DNA of 64,000 nucleotides from Aphanocapsa sp. GSE-SYN-MK-11-07L (lineage in GTDB: Bacteria > Cyanobacteriota > Cyanobacteriia > Thermosynechococcales > Thermosynechococcaceae). The stretch lies in the NCBI GenBank assembly GCA_019359715.1, contig JAHHGS010000082.1, forward strand, positions 19,277 to 83,276, read 5' to 3'. Position numbers and translations under genes: made by a program. The notes under the pieces were generated by a model. That model was not told the origin of the DNA and made no database searches. It worked only from the letters and a program-made list of their open reading frames with translations. Shown here in pieces: positions 51,770 to 61,600 of this stretch. How positions within the stretch are numbered: the stretch's first letter is position 1; each line of letters opens with the position of its first letter.

Positions 51770-52886
51770 AGGTTCAAAAGATCTCTCACCTGACCTTGCC
51801 TATAACTGCTCAGCTCGTTGTGGCAAGCACAAAATCTTCATCGGCATGGCTCCAGGGGTCGGCAAGACCTACAAAATGCTGGAAGAAGCTCATCGCCTCA
51901 AGCAGCAGGGCACTGATGTCGTGATTGGGGTGCTGGAGACTCACGGACGTAAAGAAACGGCTGACAAGGCGATCGGGCTGGAGGAAATTCCCAAGAAGCC
52001 GATTCGTCAGGAGCATCTGGTGCTGTACGAAATGGATTTGGATCGGATTATTGATCGGAGTCCGCAACTTGTCTTGGTGGATGAACTGGCCCACACCAAT
52101 GTGCCTGGTTCAGCCCACCAGAAGCGCTATCAAGACGTACAAGCGATTTTAGCCGCTGGGATTGATGTCTACTCGACAGTCAATATTCAGCACCTAGAAA
52201 GCCTGAATGACCTAGTGGCCCGCATCACCAGCGTCGTAGTACGCGAGCGGATTCCCGATCGCGTCTTGGAAACTGCCGACCAAATTGTCGTGGTGGATGT
52301 AACGCCAGAAACGCTGGAAGAACGGTTACTGGAAGGAAAAATTTACGCGCCCGAAAAAATTCAGCAGTCGCTCGGTAACTTTTTTCAGCGCCGCAACCTA
52401 ATTGCCCTGCGGGAACTGGCTCTGCGAGAAGTTGCCGACAGCGTGGAAGAAGAAGCCAGCGAAATGCCCCTGCACGGACAATCGTGCAATGTCCATGAAC
52501 GGGTGCTGGTTTGCATTTCTACTTACCCCAACTCTGTGCAACTGCTGCGCCGAGGCTCACGGATTAATCACTACATGAATGGCAAGCTGTTCGCTGTATT
52601 TGTAGATAATCCAGAGCGTTTTCTCAGCAAAGCTGAAAGTCTGCATATTGAAACCTGTGAGAAACTCTGCCAAGAGTTTGGCGGAGATTTTTTGCGGGTC
52701 AGAAGTCAAAATGTGGCAGAGGCGATCGCTGAAGTAGCCGAGAGGGAACGGATTACCCAAATTGTGATTGGCGAAAGTCAGCAAATTGGTTGGAAGCAGC
52801 GGCTCAAAGGCTCATTTACGCAGCGGCTAATGCAGCTCATTCGCCATAAACACATTGATTTGCATGTGATTGCCACCGAGCAGTAA
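51762..52886 (+). CDS. kdpD: Short KdpD: KdpD_N and Usp domains, no kinase
   Basis: A 374-residue protein matching only the cytoplasmic N-terminal half of KdpD. The KdpD_N P-loop GMAPGVGKTYKML (about residues 29-41) and LVLVDELAHTNVPGSAHQ are intact, followed by a universal-stress-protein-like part (about 240-370: RVLVCISTYPNSVQLLRRG, ITQIVIGESQQIGWKQRL). The membrane helices and the HisKA/HATPase domains of full KdpD are absent, as reported for several cyanobacterial kdp operons. So it may bind nucleotide or sense K+ but cannot itself phosphorylate KdpE. Start ATG 51762; a TTG at 51756 is also in frame. Confidence 0.9.
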   Translation: MFEGSKDLSPDLAYNCSARCGKHKIFIGMAPGVGKTYKMLEEAHRLKQQGTDVVIGVLETHGRKETADKAIGLEEIPKKPIRQEHLVLYEMDLDRIIDRSPQLVLVDELAHTNVPGSAHQKRYQDVQAILAAGIDVYSTVNIQHLESLNDLVARITSVVVRERIPDRVLETADQIVVVDVTPETLEERLLEGKIYAPEKIQQSLGNFFQRRNLIALRELALREVADSVEEEASEMPLHGQSCNVHERVLVCISTYPNSVQLLRRGSRINHYMNGKLFAVFVDNPERFLSKAESLHIETCEKLCQEFGGDFLRVRSQNVAEAIAEVAERERITQIVIGESQQIGWKQRLKGSFTQRLMQLIRHKHIDLHVIATEQ

Positions 52887-53356
52887 GCCTCGATCGCTTA
52901 CAGTTGTTCGTTTAATGACAGTTGCAACATCGGTAGGAAGTGTGGACAAGAAGTAGCGGTAGGCTGGGTTGAGTAACGAAACCCATGCCCCACAACGAAT
53001 CACTCAAACTCATTCTCAATTTGAAGCGAAGTATCAGCCCCCACATCACGTCATACTTCACGCAGATATTGATGAAAACTGGAATCCTGCCAATCCCTCG
53101 GTGCCCTTACCAACCCATGTCGCAGCCGCAGTAATCCAATGTTCCGAGGCTCAGATCAGAAGGCTCGGCGATCATGCGTCACCATCGTCAAGAAATAGGT
53201 GCCACCTGGACTCTGGCGCTATGGTACTCCATCGGTTAGAAAATAGGTTTCGTGCCTCAACTTCCAGTTTGGGGATTGAGTGAGTCCCGATCGCCTTCGG
53301 GTAGCCGAGGAAAAATTGGGGTGATCTGCTTAGGATGGTAGTAGCCTGGTTGGACT
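52887..53356. other. Intergenic region between kdpD and mutS2
   Basis: About 470 bases. A weak 104-codon frame at 52969-53283 was judged not to be a gene. A stretch GGTTGAGTAACGAAACCCA resembles a degenerate repeat I associate with many cyanobacterial genomes. Nothing else is seen. Confidence 0.4.
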
Positions 53357-55738
53357 TTGCCCTTGAACGAGATCGCTGCTAAAACCCAAGACCTGTTGGA
53401 ATGGCCAAGACTGTGCCAACATTTGGCCACGTTTGCCAATACTAAATTAGGGCTAGAAGCTGCCCGCAATTTGGCTATCCCAGCCACCCAGACAGCCAGC
53501 TCAGACCTGCTGGAGCAAACCGAGGCCGTCTACACCCTAGAGCATCTGCGCCATACCTCCCTCAGTTTTGATGGCATTCATGATCTGGCTCCAGCCTTGG
53601 AGCGGGCAAGTCGGCAAGGGATCCTGGGCGGTGAAGAACTGCTCAACATTGCCACCACGTTGGCCGGAGCCAGAAATTTGCGGCGGTTGATTGATCGCCA
53701 ATCTGACTGTGATTGTTTGCAGGAGCTGGTGGCCCCGCTCCGCACTTATCCAGAGCTAGAGCAAGAGATCCATCGCTGCATTGATGAGCAAGCGCAGGTG
53801 GCCGATCGAGCCAGTCCGCAACTGGCTCAAATTCGCGATCGCCAGCGCCAAGTCCGCGACCAAGTCTATCGGCTGCTGCAAAACCTGCTGCAACGTCGCA
53901 GCAATGCGGTGCAAGAGTCCTTAATTACCCAACGCAGCGATCGGTTTGTAATTCCGGTCAAAGCCACCCACAAAGACTTGATTCCTGGCATCGTCCACGA
54001 CACCTCGGCTAGTGGAGCCACCCTGTACGTTGAACCGCAGGCCAGCGTCAACTTAAATAACCAGCTCCGACAGCTCACCCGCCAAGAGCAAATCGAAGCC
54101 GAAGCAATCCGGCGGCAGCTCAGCCAGCAGGTAGAAGCGGTGGTGCCAGACCTAGCAGAACTGCTGGAAATTGTTACGGCGCTGGATTTGGCGACAGCCC
54201 GCGCTCGCTACAGCACCTGGCTGGGGGGCAACCGTCCCCGGTTTAGCGATCGCGCTACAGAAACCCTGACTCTGCGCCAACTGCGCCATCCGCTGCTGAT
54301 TTGGCAGCAGCAGCATGAACAGGGCCCCGACGTGGTGCCAATTGACTTGGTGGTGCAGCCGCATACCCAAGTCGTGGTGATCACTGGCCCCAACACCGGC
54401 GGCAAAACGGCGACCCTAAAAACGCTGGGACTGGCCGCTCTGATGGCCAAGGCGGGTCTGTTTATTCCGGCTCGTGAGCCGGTTGAACTGCCCTGGTTTG
54501 ACCAGGTGTTGGCTGACATTGGTGATGAGCAATCTTTGCAGCAAAGCCTTTCCACCTTTTCAGGGCATATTCGCTGCATCAGCCAAATTTTAAACTCCCT
54601 CCAGGTTGGCCCCGCCCTCGTGCTGCTAGATGAAGTCGGGGCCGGCACTGATCCAACTGAAGGAACGGCGCTGGCGATCGCCCTCCTGCACGATTTGGCA
54701 GATCGAGCTGCCCTAACAATTGCCACCACCCACTTTGGCGAGCTAAAAGCCCTCAAATACCAAGATCCGCAGTTTGAAAATGCCTCGGTCGAGTTTGACC
54801 AGGCTAGCTTGGCCCCCACCTATCGGCTGCTATGGGGGATTCCCGGCCGCTCGAATGCGCTGGCGATCGCGGAACGGCTGGGTCTAGACCCGGCAGTGAT
54901 TCAGCAAGCTGCCACCTATCTGGGCGGCAGCAGCGATCAGGTGAATCAGGTGATTGCGGGTCTAGAAGCGCAGCGCCAAAATCAAGAAGCTCGCACCCAA
55001 GCAGCAGCCCAATTACTCTCCCAAACTGAGCAGTTACATCAACAGATCAGCGCTCAATCTCAAAAGCTAAAAGCCCGTGAGCAGCAGCTTCAGCAGGAGC
55101 AAGAGCAAACAGTGCGAGCAGCGATCGCCGCGGCCAAAGCCGAAATTGCCCAGCTCATCCGGCAGCTCCAGCAAGGCCCGCAAACGGCCCAAGCGGCCCA
55201 GCAAGCCAGTCAAGCCCTAGATCAAGTTACCGATCAATTTTTGCCCTCACGCCAAAAGCCTGCCCCCCAGCCGAGCTTTCAGCCCAAACTGGGCGATCGG
55301 GTTCGGATTCCCAGCCTGGGACAAACCGCCGAGGTGATTAGCGCTCCCACCAGTGAAGGTGAGCTGACCGTTCGGTTTGGGATCATGAAAATGAGCCTGA
55401 ATTTAGCAGATATTGAATCGCTGACGGGTGAAAAAGCACAGCCCATCGCCAAGCCAAAACCAGCGGCGATTGCTCAGCCTCAGCCTCCTCCGCCCATGAT
55501 TCGCACCAGCCAGAATACGGTTGATTTGCGCGGCAGTCGGGTGGCAGAAGCAGAAGAGGTGCTAGAAAGCGCGATCGCCCATGCGATCGGCCCACTCTGG
55601 ATTATTCACGGTCATGGCACCGGCAAGCTGCGCCAAGGTGTGCAGGAATTCCTCAAACAGCATCCCAGCATCGATCGCTACGAGTTTGCGGAAGCAGCCG
55701 ACGGCGGCAAAGGGGTAACGATCGCCTATTTGCATTAG
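53357..55738 (+). CDS. mutS2: Endonuclease MutS2
   Basis: A 793-residue MutS2, the MutS paralog lacking the mismatch-recognition domain and acting on recombination intermediates or stalled ribosomes. Order: core/clamp region (1-330), ATPase with Walker A TGPNTGGKTATLKTLGL (about 336-352), signature STFSGHIRCI, Walker B ALVLLDEVGAGTDPTEGTAL, and the H loop TIATTHFGELKALKYQ; a long Gln/Ala-rich coiled coil (about 540-640) and, after a linker, the C-terminal Smr nuclease domain with VDLRGSRVAEAEEVLE and IIHGHGTGKLRQGVQEFL (about 718-793). The start is at a TTG (53357 or 53363). A strong terminator follows. Confidence 0.94.
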   Translation: MPLNEIAAKTQDLLEWPRLCQHLATFANTKLGLEAARNLAIPATQTASSDLLEQTEAVYTLEHLRHTSLSFDGIHDLAPALERASRQGILGGEELLNIATTLAGARNLRRLIDRQSDCDCLQELVAPLRTYPELEQEIHRCIDEQAQVADRASPQLAQIRDRQRQVRDQVYRLLQNLLQRRSNAVQESLITQRSDRFVIPVKATHKDLIPGIVHDTSASGATLYVEPQASVNLNNQLRQLTRQEQIEAEAIRRQLSQQVEAVVPDLAELLEIVTALDLATARARYSTWLGGNRPRFSDRATETLTLRQLRHPLLIWQQQHEQGPDVVPIDLVVQPHTQVVVITGPNTGGKTATLKTLGLAALMAKAGLFIPAREPVELPWFDQVLADIGDEQSLQQSLSTFSGHIRCISQILNSLQVGPALVLLDEVGAGTDPTEGTALAIALLHDLADRAALTIATTHFGELKALKYQDPQFENASVEFDQASLAPTYRLLWGIPGRSNALAIAERLGLDPAVIQQAATYLGGSSDQVNQVIAGLEAQRQNQEARTQAAAQLLSQTEQLHQQISAQSQKLKAREQQLQQEQEQTVRAAIAAAKAEIAQLIRQLQQGPQTAQAAQQASQALDQVTDQFLPSRQKPAPQPSFQPKLGDRVRIPSLGQTAEVISAPTSEGELTVRFGIMKMSLNLADIESLTGEKAQPIAKPKPAAIAQPQPPPPMIRTSQNTVDLRGSRVAEAEEVLESAIAHAIGPLWIIHGHGTGKLRQGVQEFLKQHPSIDRYEFAEAADGGKGVTIAYLH

Positions 55739-55813
55739 TTGAGATCCCCCTCACTAAACGTGCTAGTAGATAGCAGATTGAGTAACTTCAGAAGTCACAT
55801 AGCTCACATAGCT

Positions 55814-55850
55814 AGATGCCCCAGCCCCTCTGACAGGGGTTGGGGCATCT
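55814..55850 (+). terminator. Terminator of mutS2
   Basis: AGATGCCCCAGCCCCT (55814-55829) pairs with AGGGGTTGGGGCATCT (55835-55850), 16 bp with one wobble and a 5-nt loop, 75 bases after the mutS2 stop. It lies between two converging genes and may serve both. Confidence 0.8.
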
Positions 55851-55909
55851 AAGAATTAAGCTTCAAGTGGATCAATCTGAAACTCTCAGGTCAAAACCCA
55901 AGGCGATTG

Positions 55910-56257
55910 CTAATCGGTGATTGTGGCACCACGCAAATGTGCTTGACTAACATTCGCATTACTCAGGTTGGTGTTGCTCAAGTTGGCATTGGTCAGATTT
56001 GCTTTCGTGAAGTTTGTCTGATTCAGATTTGCGCCAGTCAAAATCGCATCCGTCAGATTTGTGCAGGTCAAATTTGTGTTGGTGAGGTTTGCCTTGGTCA
56101 AATTGGCACCGCTGAGATTGATCCCACTCAAGTTTATGTTTCTCAAATTTGCTGCCATTAAGTTCGTGTTTCTAAAGTCTCTTTGCCCTGCTGCATATCG
56201 ACTTACCAGTTCCTTTGTGTTCATGATTTTCAAGGCAGTTAAAGAATCATTTCGCAT
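55910..56257 (-). CDS. Short pentapeptide repeat protein
   Basis: A 115-residue protein with about 15 tandem pentapeptides, A(N/D)LTxT and similar (ANLTKANLTNTNLTCTNL in the middle). After a non-repeat N-terminal leader (ALKIMNTKELVSRYAAGQRDF) the repeats run to the C-terminus, ending SQAHLRGATITD. A right-handed beta-helix is expected. The function is unknown; the family is large in cyanobacteria. Start ATG 56257 with GGAG upstream; an inner ATG at 56224 (MNTKELV) is the usual start of this type and equally possible. Confidence 0.85.
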   Translation of the reverse strand: MRNDSLTALKIMNTKELVSRYAAGQRDFRNTNLMAANLRNINLSGINLSGANLTKANLTNTNLTCTNLTDAILTGANLNQTNFTKANLTNANLSNTNLSNANVSQAHLRGATITD

Positions 56258-56323
56258 ATGAACTCATCTCCAGAATGTAAGCGGTTAGCAAAAACTAAAA
56301 TATTATTCAGTTGGAACATAATA

Positions 56324-56355
56324 AACTCTCAAGCAGGGTCTCCTGCCTGAGAGTT
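56324..56355 (-). terminator. Terminator of the rbp-rpsU unit
   Basis: AACTCTCAAGCAGG (56324-56337) and CCTGCCTGAGAGTT (56342-56355) form a 13-of-14-bp stem, a few T's away from the rpsU stop at 56434 on the minus strand. Confidence 0.7.
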
Positions 56356-56433
56356 CGCTCAGCCAGAGTCTTGACCATACAACTTCCAACAGTCAGATCA
56401 ACAAGTTTTTCTACCTGGAAGAGCCTTCAGAAA

Positions 56434-56622
56434 TTAATTGCGAAACTTCCGCTTGAACTGCTTATGTTTGGCTAGGGCCTTTCGCTTACGCTTTTCGATC
56501 GGCGTTTCAAAATGACGATGCTTCCTCATGTCTGGAAAGATTCCTGCTTTTGAAACTTCCCGCTTAAATCGACGTAATGCTGACTCAATTCCCTCATTTT
56601 CCCCAGGAACAACTTGGGTCAT
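56434..56622 (-). CDS. rpsU: 30S ribosomal protein S21
   Basis: A 62-residue S21, a small-subunit protein near the mRNA 3' cleft. The motif [20 protein letters not shown] and the basic tail [21 protein letters not shown] are typical. ATG 56622 with GAGG in front is the start, not the TTG just before it. It is the last gene of the minus-strand rbp-rpsU run. The rbpA1-rpsU pair has been described as a cold-regulated unit in Anabaena, which fits its linkage to an RRM protein here. Confidence 0.96.
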   Translation of the reverse strand: MTQVVPGENEGIESALRRFKREVSKAGIFPDMRKHRHFETPIEKRKRKALAKHKQFKRKFRN

Positions 56623-56740
56623 CAAATTACCTCATAGTAGTGACTGAAACAGAGCTAGATCAAAAGAGGCGATCGCAGATTACGCTTCTTGCCCTCAAAA
56701 TCTCGCAGCCCAATGATTTAGAGACTTATATCTCTAAGGT

Positions 56741-57043
56741 CTAATAGCGACGAGAAGAACCACCCTTATTGCCCCAGCTACCGCCAGAAGAACCCCTTTC
56801 TTCGCGAGGTTTTGCCTTATTGACCTTGAGGTTGCGCCCCATCCACTCTGCACCGTCAAGTGCTTCAATAGCGGCGTCTTCTTCGGCATCTGTGTCCAAT
56901 TCAACAAAGGCAAACCCACGCAGTTTTCCGGTTTCGCGGTCTGTCGGCAACTGAACCCGTTTGACCGTACCGTACTCTGCAAAAGTCTGAGTCAGGTCAT
57001 CCTGGGTGACTTCATAGGACAGATTACCAACATAGATCGACAT
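56741..57043 (-). CDS. rbp: RRM-type RNA-binding protein (Rbp)
   Basis: A 100-residue single-RRM protein of the cyanobacterial Rbp family, cold-inducible RNA-binding proteins similar to plant glycine-rich RBPs. RNP2 is MSIYVGNLSYEVTQDDL and RNP1 is KLRGFAFVELDTDAEED; the C-terminal tail is Gly, Arg and Ser-rich (EERGSSGGSWGNKGGSSRRY). Rbp proteins probably help mRNA stability and thylakoid targeting. Start ATG 57043. Its gene precedes rpsU by 118 bases on the same strand. Confidence 0.95.
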   Translation of the reverse strand: MSIYVGNLSYEVTQDDLTQTFAEYGTVKRVQLPTDRETGKLRGFAFVELDTDAEEDAAIEALDGAEWMGRNLKVNKAKPREERGSSGGSWGNKGGSSRRY

Positions 57044-57257
57044 AGAGATTCTCCAGAATCAAAGGTGTAGAGAGTTTAGATTCGGAAAATACTTGTAAGA
57101 ACAGATTATATAGCCGAAAATAAGCCACACCCAAACACTAACACAGGACCAGAAGAATGGGGAAATTATTTCTCCCAACTGCAAGGAATTAAAATTCTGG
57201 GCAGGATGAAAAAGATGCACATTTAGCTAATGATTGCACTACTAATATTTGCGCTGC

Positions 57258-57809
57258 TTATTGGGCCACGACAGATACCACAACGCGATCTGATGCACCT
57301 GTTGATGTTACACCTTCTGGAAGAACGAGATCTTGAACATGCAGCATTTGACCAACTTTGAGTTGGGAAACATCTACATTGATTTGTTCAGGAATGACTC
57401 CAGACAGGCAATGGACTTCAAGCGAATTTAAGACTATATCCATCGAGCCGTCTTCTTCCGTCACACCGCTGGCCTGGCCAGTGAAATTGAGGGGTACATT
57501 GATGGTCAACTGTTTCTGAGCGTTAACTGCAAAGAAACTGAGTTGGTAGATATCACGATTGTATGGATGAGATTGAACTTCTTTCAATAGCGTCTTGAAA
57601 GATAGGCCTAACTCTTTGATATTAACGGTGACTAGAGAGTTATTCACCTTTGCACCCAGCAGCAAAGCAAGAACAGATTTCTTGTCGGCGATCAAAGAGA
57701 GAGATTCAGTGCCGTTGTGCCCGTATAAAACGGTAGGAATCTGCCCTGAACGACGCAAAGTGTTTGGATTTAGCTTCGGACGAGGACAACAATCAATCGC
57801 AAAGTCCAT
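57258..57809 (-). CDS. rplY: 50S ribosomal protein L25/CTC family
   Basis: A 183-residue L25/CTC-type protein (general stress protein CTC), which binds 5S rRNA through its N-terminal domain. The family's beginning is CCPRPKLNPNTLRRSGQIP, with VLYGHNGTESLSLIADKKS, LLKEVQSHPYNRDIYQLSFF (the L25 core) and a C-terminal beta domain NVPLNFTGQASGVTEEDGSM, IDVVNSLEVHCL-like LNSLEVHCLSGVIP and DLVLPEGVTSTGASDRVVV. The N-terminus MDFAIDCC is rather acidic and less typical than other members. Start ATG 57809. It leads the rplY-rbp-rpsU minus-strand run, with a 214-base gap before rbp. Confidence 0.93.
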   Translation of the reverse strand: MDFAIDCCPRPKLNPNTLRRSGQIPTVLYGHNGTESLSLIADKKSVLALLLGAKVNNSLVTVNIKELGLSFKTLLKEVQSHPYNRDIYQLSFFAVNAQKQLTINVPLNFTGQASGVTEEDGSMDIVLNSLEVHCLSGVIPEQINVDVSQLKVGQMLHVQDLVLPEGVTSTGASDRVVVSVVAQ

Positions 57810-58148
57810 ACGGATATGACCCTCAAAAATTATGGTGAATACAGAAGCAAGAACCTCGTAGCTTCAGATGTTCAGCCGATCCACTAAAAAATGTTCAAGG
57901 GTGATTTGAGCAAATCAAGTAGTGAAAAAAAAGAACAGTAGAGTTAGCTGGCTAACTTTTAACAAACATAGGTCTTACTCACTACTGTAGCGGATTGGGG
58001 GATGCACTATGGCAGCAGGATAGAATCAACGAGTTGATTGAGAAGGCTCAATCCTGGCTACCGTTACACTTCAGCCCTTGATCAGCGATCGCCCTCACCC
58101 TGATGCCGATCGCCCTCACCCTCAATTTAGTTCTGAAGGATTTTGCTT
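57810..58148. other. Intergenic region between rplY and the DUF4132 unit
   Basis: About 340 bases of divergent promoter space. A short direct repeat GATCGCCCTCACCCT occurs twice at about 58087-58101 and 58108-58122. Otherwise nothing is recognised. Confidence 0.45.
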
Positions 58149-58619
58149 ATGGACACCATTCGCGTCGAAGCTCGACAACTCGGACGCAAAAAACCGTTGC
58201 TTAGCGATTGGTCGGTGGCTCTGCCTTCTACAGGCGGCGAAACCCCTGTGACTGTCGCCCCTGCCATCACCTTAAGAGAATTGATTACAACCGTCGTCCT
58301 GGCTGAAGTAGAGGCTTTTCATGATCGACAGTCGCAGTACCAACTCACCCAAGTTCTGAGTAAAGCGGCGATCGCAACTGGGCTAAATCAGGGCAAAGTA
58401 ACCATGGGCGATGGTCTGCGACCGACCGAAGGTCAACGTGAGTTTAAGCAGGCAGTTGATCCTCAAGCGGCGGTTGATACAGCAATTTTGGGCTTTGTTG
58501 ATGGCTTGTACTATGTCTTCGTTGATGATATTCAGCAGGAGGAGTTGGATCGTCCAGTCCCACTGCGCGCCGATAGTCGGTTAATGTTTTTACGCCTTGT
58601 TCCTTTGGTCGGAGGTTAA
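58149..58619 (+). CDS. Small DUF4132-linked protein ending in Gly-Gly (possible ubiquitin-like fold)
   Basis: A 156-residue soluble protein with no recognised family. It starts at ATG 58149 with GAAGGA nine bases upstream. The N-terminus looks like a beta hairpin (TIRVEARQLGRKKPLLSDW), then comes a strong helix TLRELITTVVLAEVEAF (about 41-57), a variable middle, and a hydrophobic C-terminal strand RLMFLRLVPLVGG that ends the protein in Gly-Gly. This order recalls beta-grasp, ubiquitin-like proteins. The caution is that the bases coding Gly-Gly (GGAGGT) are also the Shine-Dalgarno site of the next gene, so they may be kept for that reason. The stop is separated from the DUF4132 start by a single base. 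Confidence 0.75.
   Translation: MDTIRVEARQLGRKKPLLSDWSVALPSTGGETPVTVAPAITLRELITTVVLAEVEAFHDRQSQYQLTQVLSKAAIATGLNQGKVTMGDGLRPTEGQREFKQAVDPQAAVDTAILGFVDGLYYVFVDDIQQEELDRPVPLRADSRLMFLRLVPLVGG
58610..58617 (+). promoter_or_regulatory. Shine-Dalgarno overlapping the 3' end of the small gene, sets DUF4132 start
   Basis: TCGGAGGT lies just before the stop of the small gene and six bases before TTG 58621. It supports that TTG as the start of the giant protein, rather than a codon 24 bases upstream, and indicates coupled translation. Confidence 0.65.
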
Positions 58620-58620
58620 G

Positions 58621-61600
58621 TTGTTAAATCGAGAAAGCGCCTATCAGGAATTACAAAATTACCGGACAACAACGACGATTGCCCAACTGCGATCGCGCAT
58701 GGCTCCGCTCCGGGATGATTTGGGAGAAATTGCCTGGGCTTGGTTAGACCAGGGAGCCAGAGGGTCGAGCCAGTTGAACCCACTCCGTCATCGCGAACTG
58801 ATGCAGCGCTGGCAGCAGGTGAACGACGAGGAGCGGCAGCAGATCTGGGCCGCCCTCTTTCCCCGAATTGCCGTCTATGTCGAAGCGGCGTGGCAACTGC
58901 ACCGTCATTTACCCTACCAGACCTATGGCAAACCCTTTCGATCTGCCAGCAGCGATCAGGCTTTGCAAGAATCTCGAAACCGCTGGATGTCTTCGCTGTT
59001 AAGGATTGTGGGCGAATATGAGCAAGAGATTACGTGGTACGCGGCTTGGCCTGCCTATCTTTGGCAAGATGATGTCTTCAGCCTTTTGCTAGCAGGCGCA
59101 ATCAGCCTTGGCGATGCGGCCGGCGAAGAAGTGTATACGATTTTGGAGGCTTCAGTCCTTGGAGAGCATCCGATCGGCTCGATCGGGGGGCATGTCATCC
59201 AAGCGCTGCTAATCGTCGATCGCCCGGAGGGCTGGCAACTGATTGAAAATCTCTTGGTGGCAGCCCAGCGACAGGAAGGGCTACGGCAGACGATTTTTCA
59301 AGCGATCTCCCAAGCCCACCCGCAAGTCTTTCGGCGGTTTCTGCGGCTGATCTTAGAGCAAGACTTAACCCGCTTTAGTGCCACGATCCAGGCGGCGAAT
59401 GGCTGGTTTGGCTTCCAGGCGGATGTTAGTCAACGGCGGCAGGTGGAGCAAAGCTTGCAGTCCGTCCTAGGCTTTTTAGAGCAACCCGGTTTGGCCGCAG
59501 CCGCCCTAGCCAGCGATCACCCGCAACAGGTCTACCTCGCCCTGTGGGCGATCGCCTTTGATGATGCCCTGGTAGCTTTGGCAGCAGCAGAGCAGCTCTT
59601 AACCGATCCTGCTGCGGAGCGACGGCAAATTGGGGTTTGGATGCTGGGTCAATTGCAGTTGCCAGAGGGCTACCTCGCCCTCCTACCAATGCTGGCAGAT
59701 CCTGATTTAGAGGTGGCTGCTGAAGCTTTTTCGCATCTGCGCCACACCGGCTATCTAGACCTGATGGCAGTGGACTTGTTTGAGCGGCTAGAAGCCTTGC
59801 TAGAGCGAATTCCCCAAGCTGCGATCGCGGTGCAGAGCTTGCCCTGGCTGGGGGAAAGACAGCCGCTGACCCAGACTGAAATTATCGATACCTTGGTACA
59901 GGTGCTGGACGAGCGATCGCCGCGACGGTTAATCCCCTACTTGCCGTTAATGAGTCCTCACAGTCGGGTGCAGTCAGCTCGTCTCCTGGCTGAAATTCAG
60001 CCCCAGGATGCCGAAATTCGGCAGATTTTATTGGATTTAGCCGGCGATCGGGCCACCTACGTCCGGGAAACAGCGCTGGAACTGTTACAAAAGCAGCGCT
60101 TGCAGGACGGAGAAGCCCAGCAACTGGAAACATTACTCACCCGCAAAGCTGGGGATCTGCGGCGAGGGATTCTGCGCCTGCTTCTGAATCAAGCCGATCA
60201 GGCGGCTCTGGACAGCGCTCAGCGGTTGCTGAATAGCGCTAAGGAATTGCAGCGCCTCGCGGGTTTGGAATTACTGGCCCAAATCACCAGCAGCGATTCT
60301 GACCTGGGTTCACAGCCGGAGGGTCAGACTCTCGCCTGCCAAGCCCTAGCAGAACAATACCGCAGCCAACACGCCAAATTATCCACTGCTGAAACCGAAC
60401 TGCTAGATCAGATTTTGGCCACCGCACCCCAGGCGGCAACCCTGGAAAATGCCTTGGGTTTAATCGACCCGGCTCAGCGCACCTGGCCCAATCCGCCAGT
60501 CGCCCCAACTCCAGCTCCAATTCTAGTCACGCCAGCGGCTCAGGCATTGTTGGCTTCCCTTGATCAGCTGATCGATCAACAGCGATCGACGTTAATTACT
60601 GATCCTGACGCAGAGCCAAACCAGGAAGCACAACTCCTGGGAAATATCGGGTATTTACCCTTGCCGCTCCCCGATCTGTCTTGGCAGGAGAATTTGGCCC
60701 GGCTACCCCTAGCGGAAGTCTGGCTGACCTGGCTGCGCGATCGCCCTGCTGAATTGCGCGATCGCGATGGGCGAGAACTGTGGCGGGCGATCGCTGCCTT
60801 TGGCGGGCGAGACTATTTCTCCCCTTCCTTTTTTCCTGGCTACTTCAGATTCAGCTATGGCGGGTTTTGGAATAGCCAGGAGCCGCAGTGGGTGAGGCAG
60901 TTAAAGCAGCAACTGGTGGTGAAGGTTGAGCCATTAAAGTACCCCCAACTGGTTGACAGCCTACTGAACTGGTTTTTGAGCCTGGAAACGGCCGCCGATC
61001 AGGTGAATTGGCTGCTCGATGCTGCCGAGTATTCCCTGGCCATGATTCGGGAAGCAGCCAACCATGATCTCAGTCAAGCGCAGCCGCAGACTGCTGATGA
61101 GCCAACCCTAGAGTCGATCCGATCGCAGTTCAACTTGCCGGCCGGGATGGAGCTGCCACCAGAGATGCTGAGCCCGTTTGTCAATCTGGCAGCCGGTAAT
61201 TTTGAGATGTTTGGTTCCGACTTCGAGCCAGATTTGGATCAAGAGGATCAGGATGAGAGCGCCAACCCCTATCAGCCACGGTTAGGCAGCGCAAATTTAG
61301 GCTTCGATTGGCGGCAACAGGCGGAATTGTTAGCCTGGCTGTATCTGGCGAGTCGTCAGTTGACAACCCATCCTACGGCTTGGCAGCCGGAGCAAATTCG
61401 TCGGCTTTGGCACCTGCTGCGCTGGTTGGATCAACCCACGGATTCTGTGCCTCGCTACCGCTTCCATAAAACTAATGGGGGAAGCTCTTACGAATTGGCC
61501 ACCAATGGTGAAGGAATAGTGTTTCGTCAGCCCCCGGAGTTAGCCGAACTGATGGCGGCTTTTACCGCTGGCGTGGCCACCGAAGCCGATCTGATCGAGC

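Noticed and set aside
52969..53283. 104-codon frame upstream of mutS2
   Set aside because: Composition is mixed and low in recognisable folds; it overlaps a degenerate repeat-like stretch and has no SD. More likely decayed or non-coding.
58087..58122. CRISPR-like repeat GATCGCCCTCACCCT
   Set aside because: Only two copies, 21 bases apart, with no regular spacer; a simple local duplication containing part of the HIP1 sequence.
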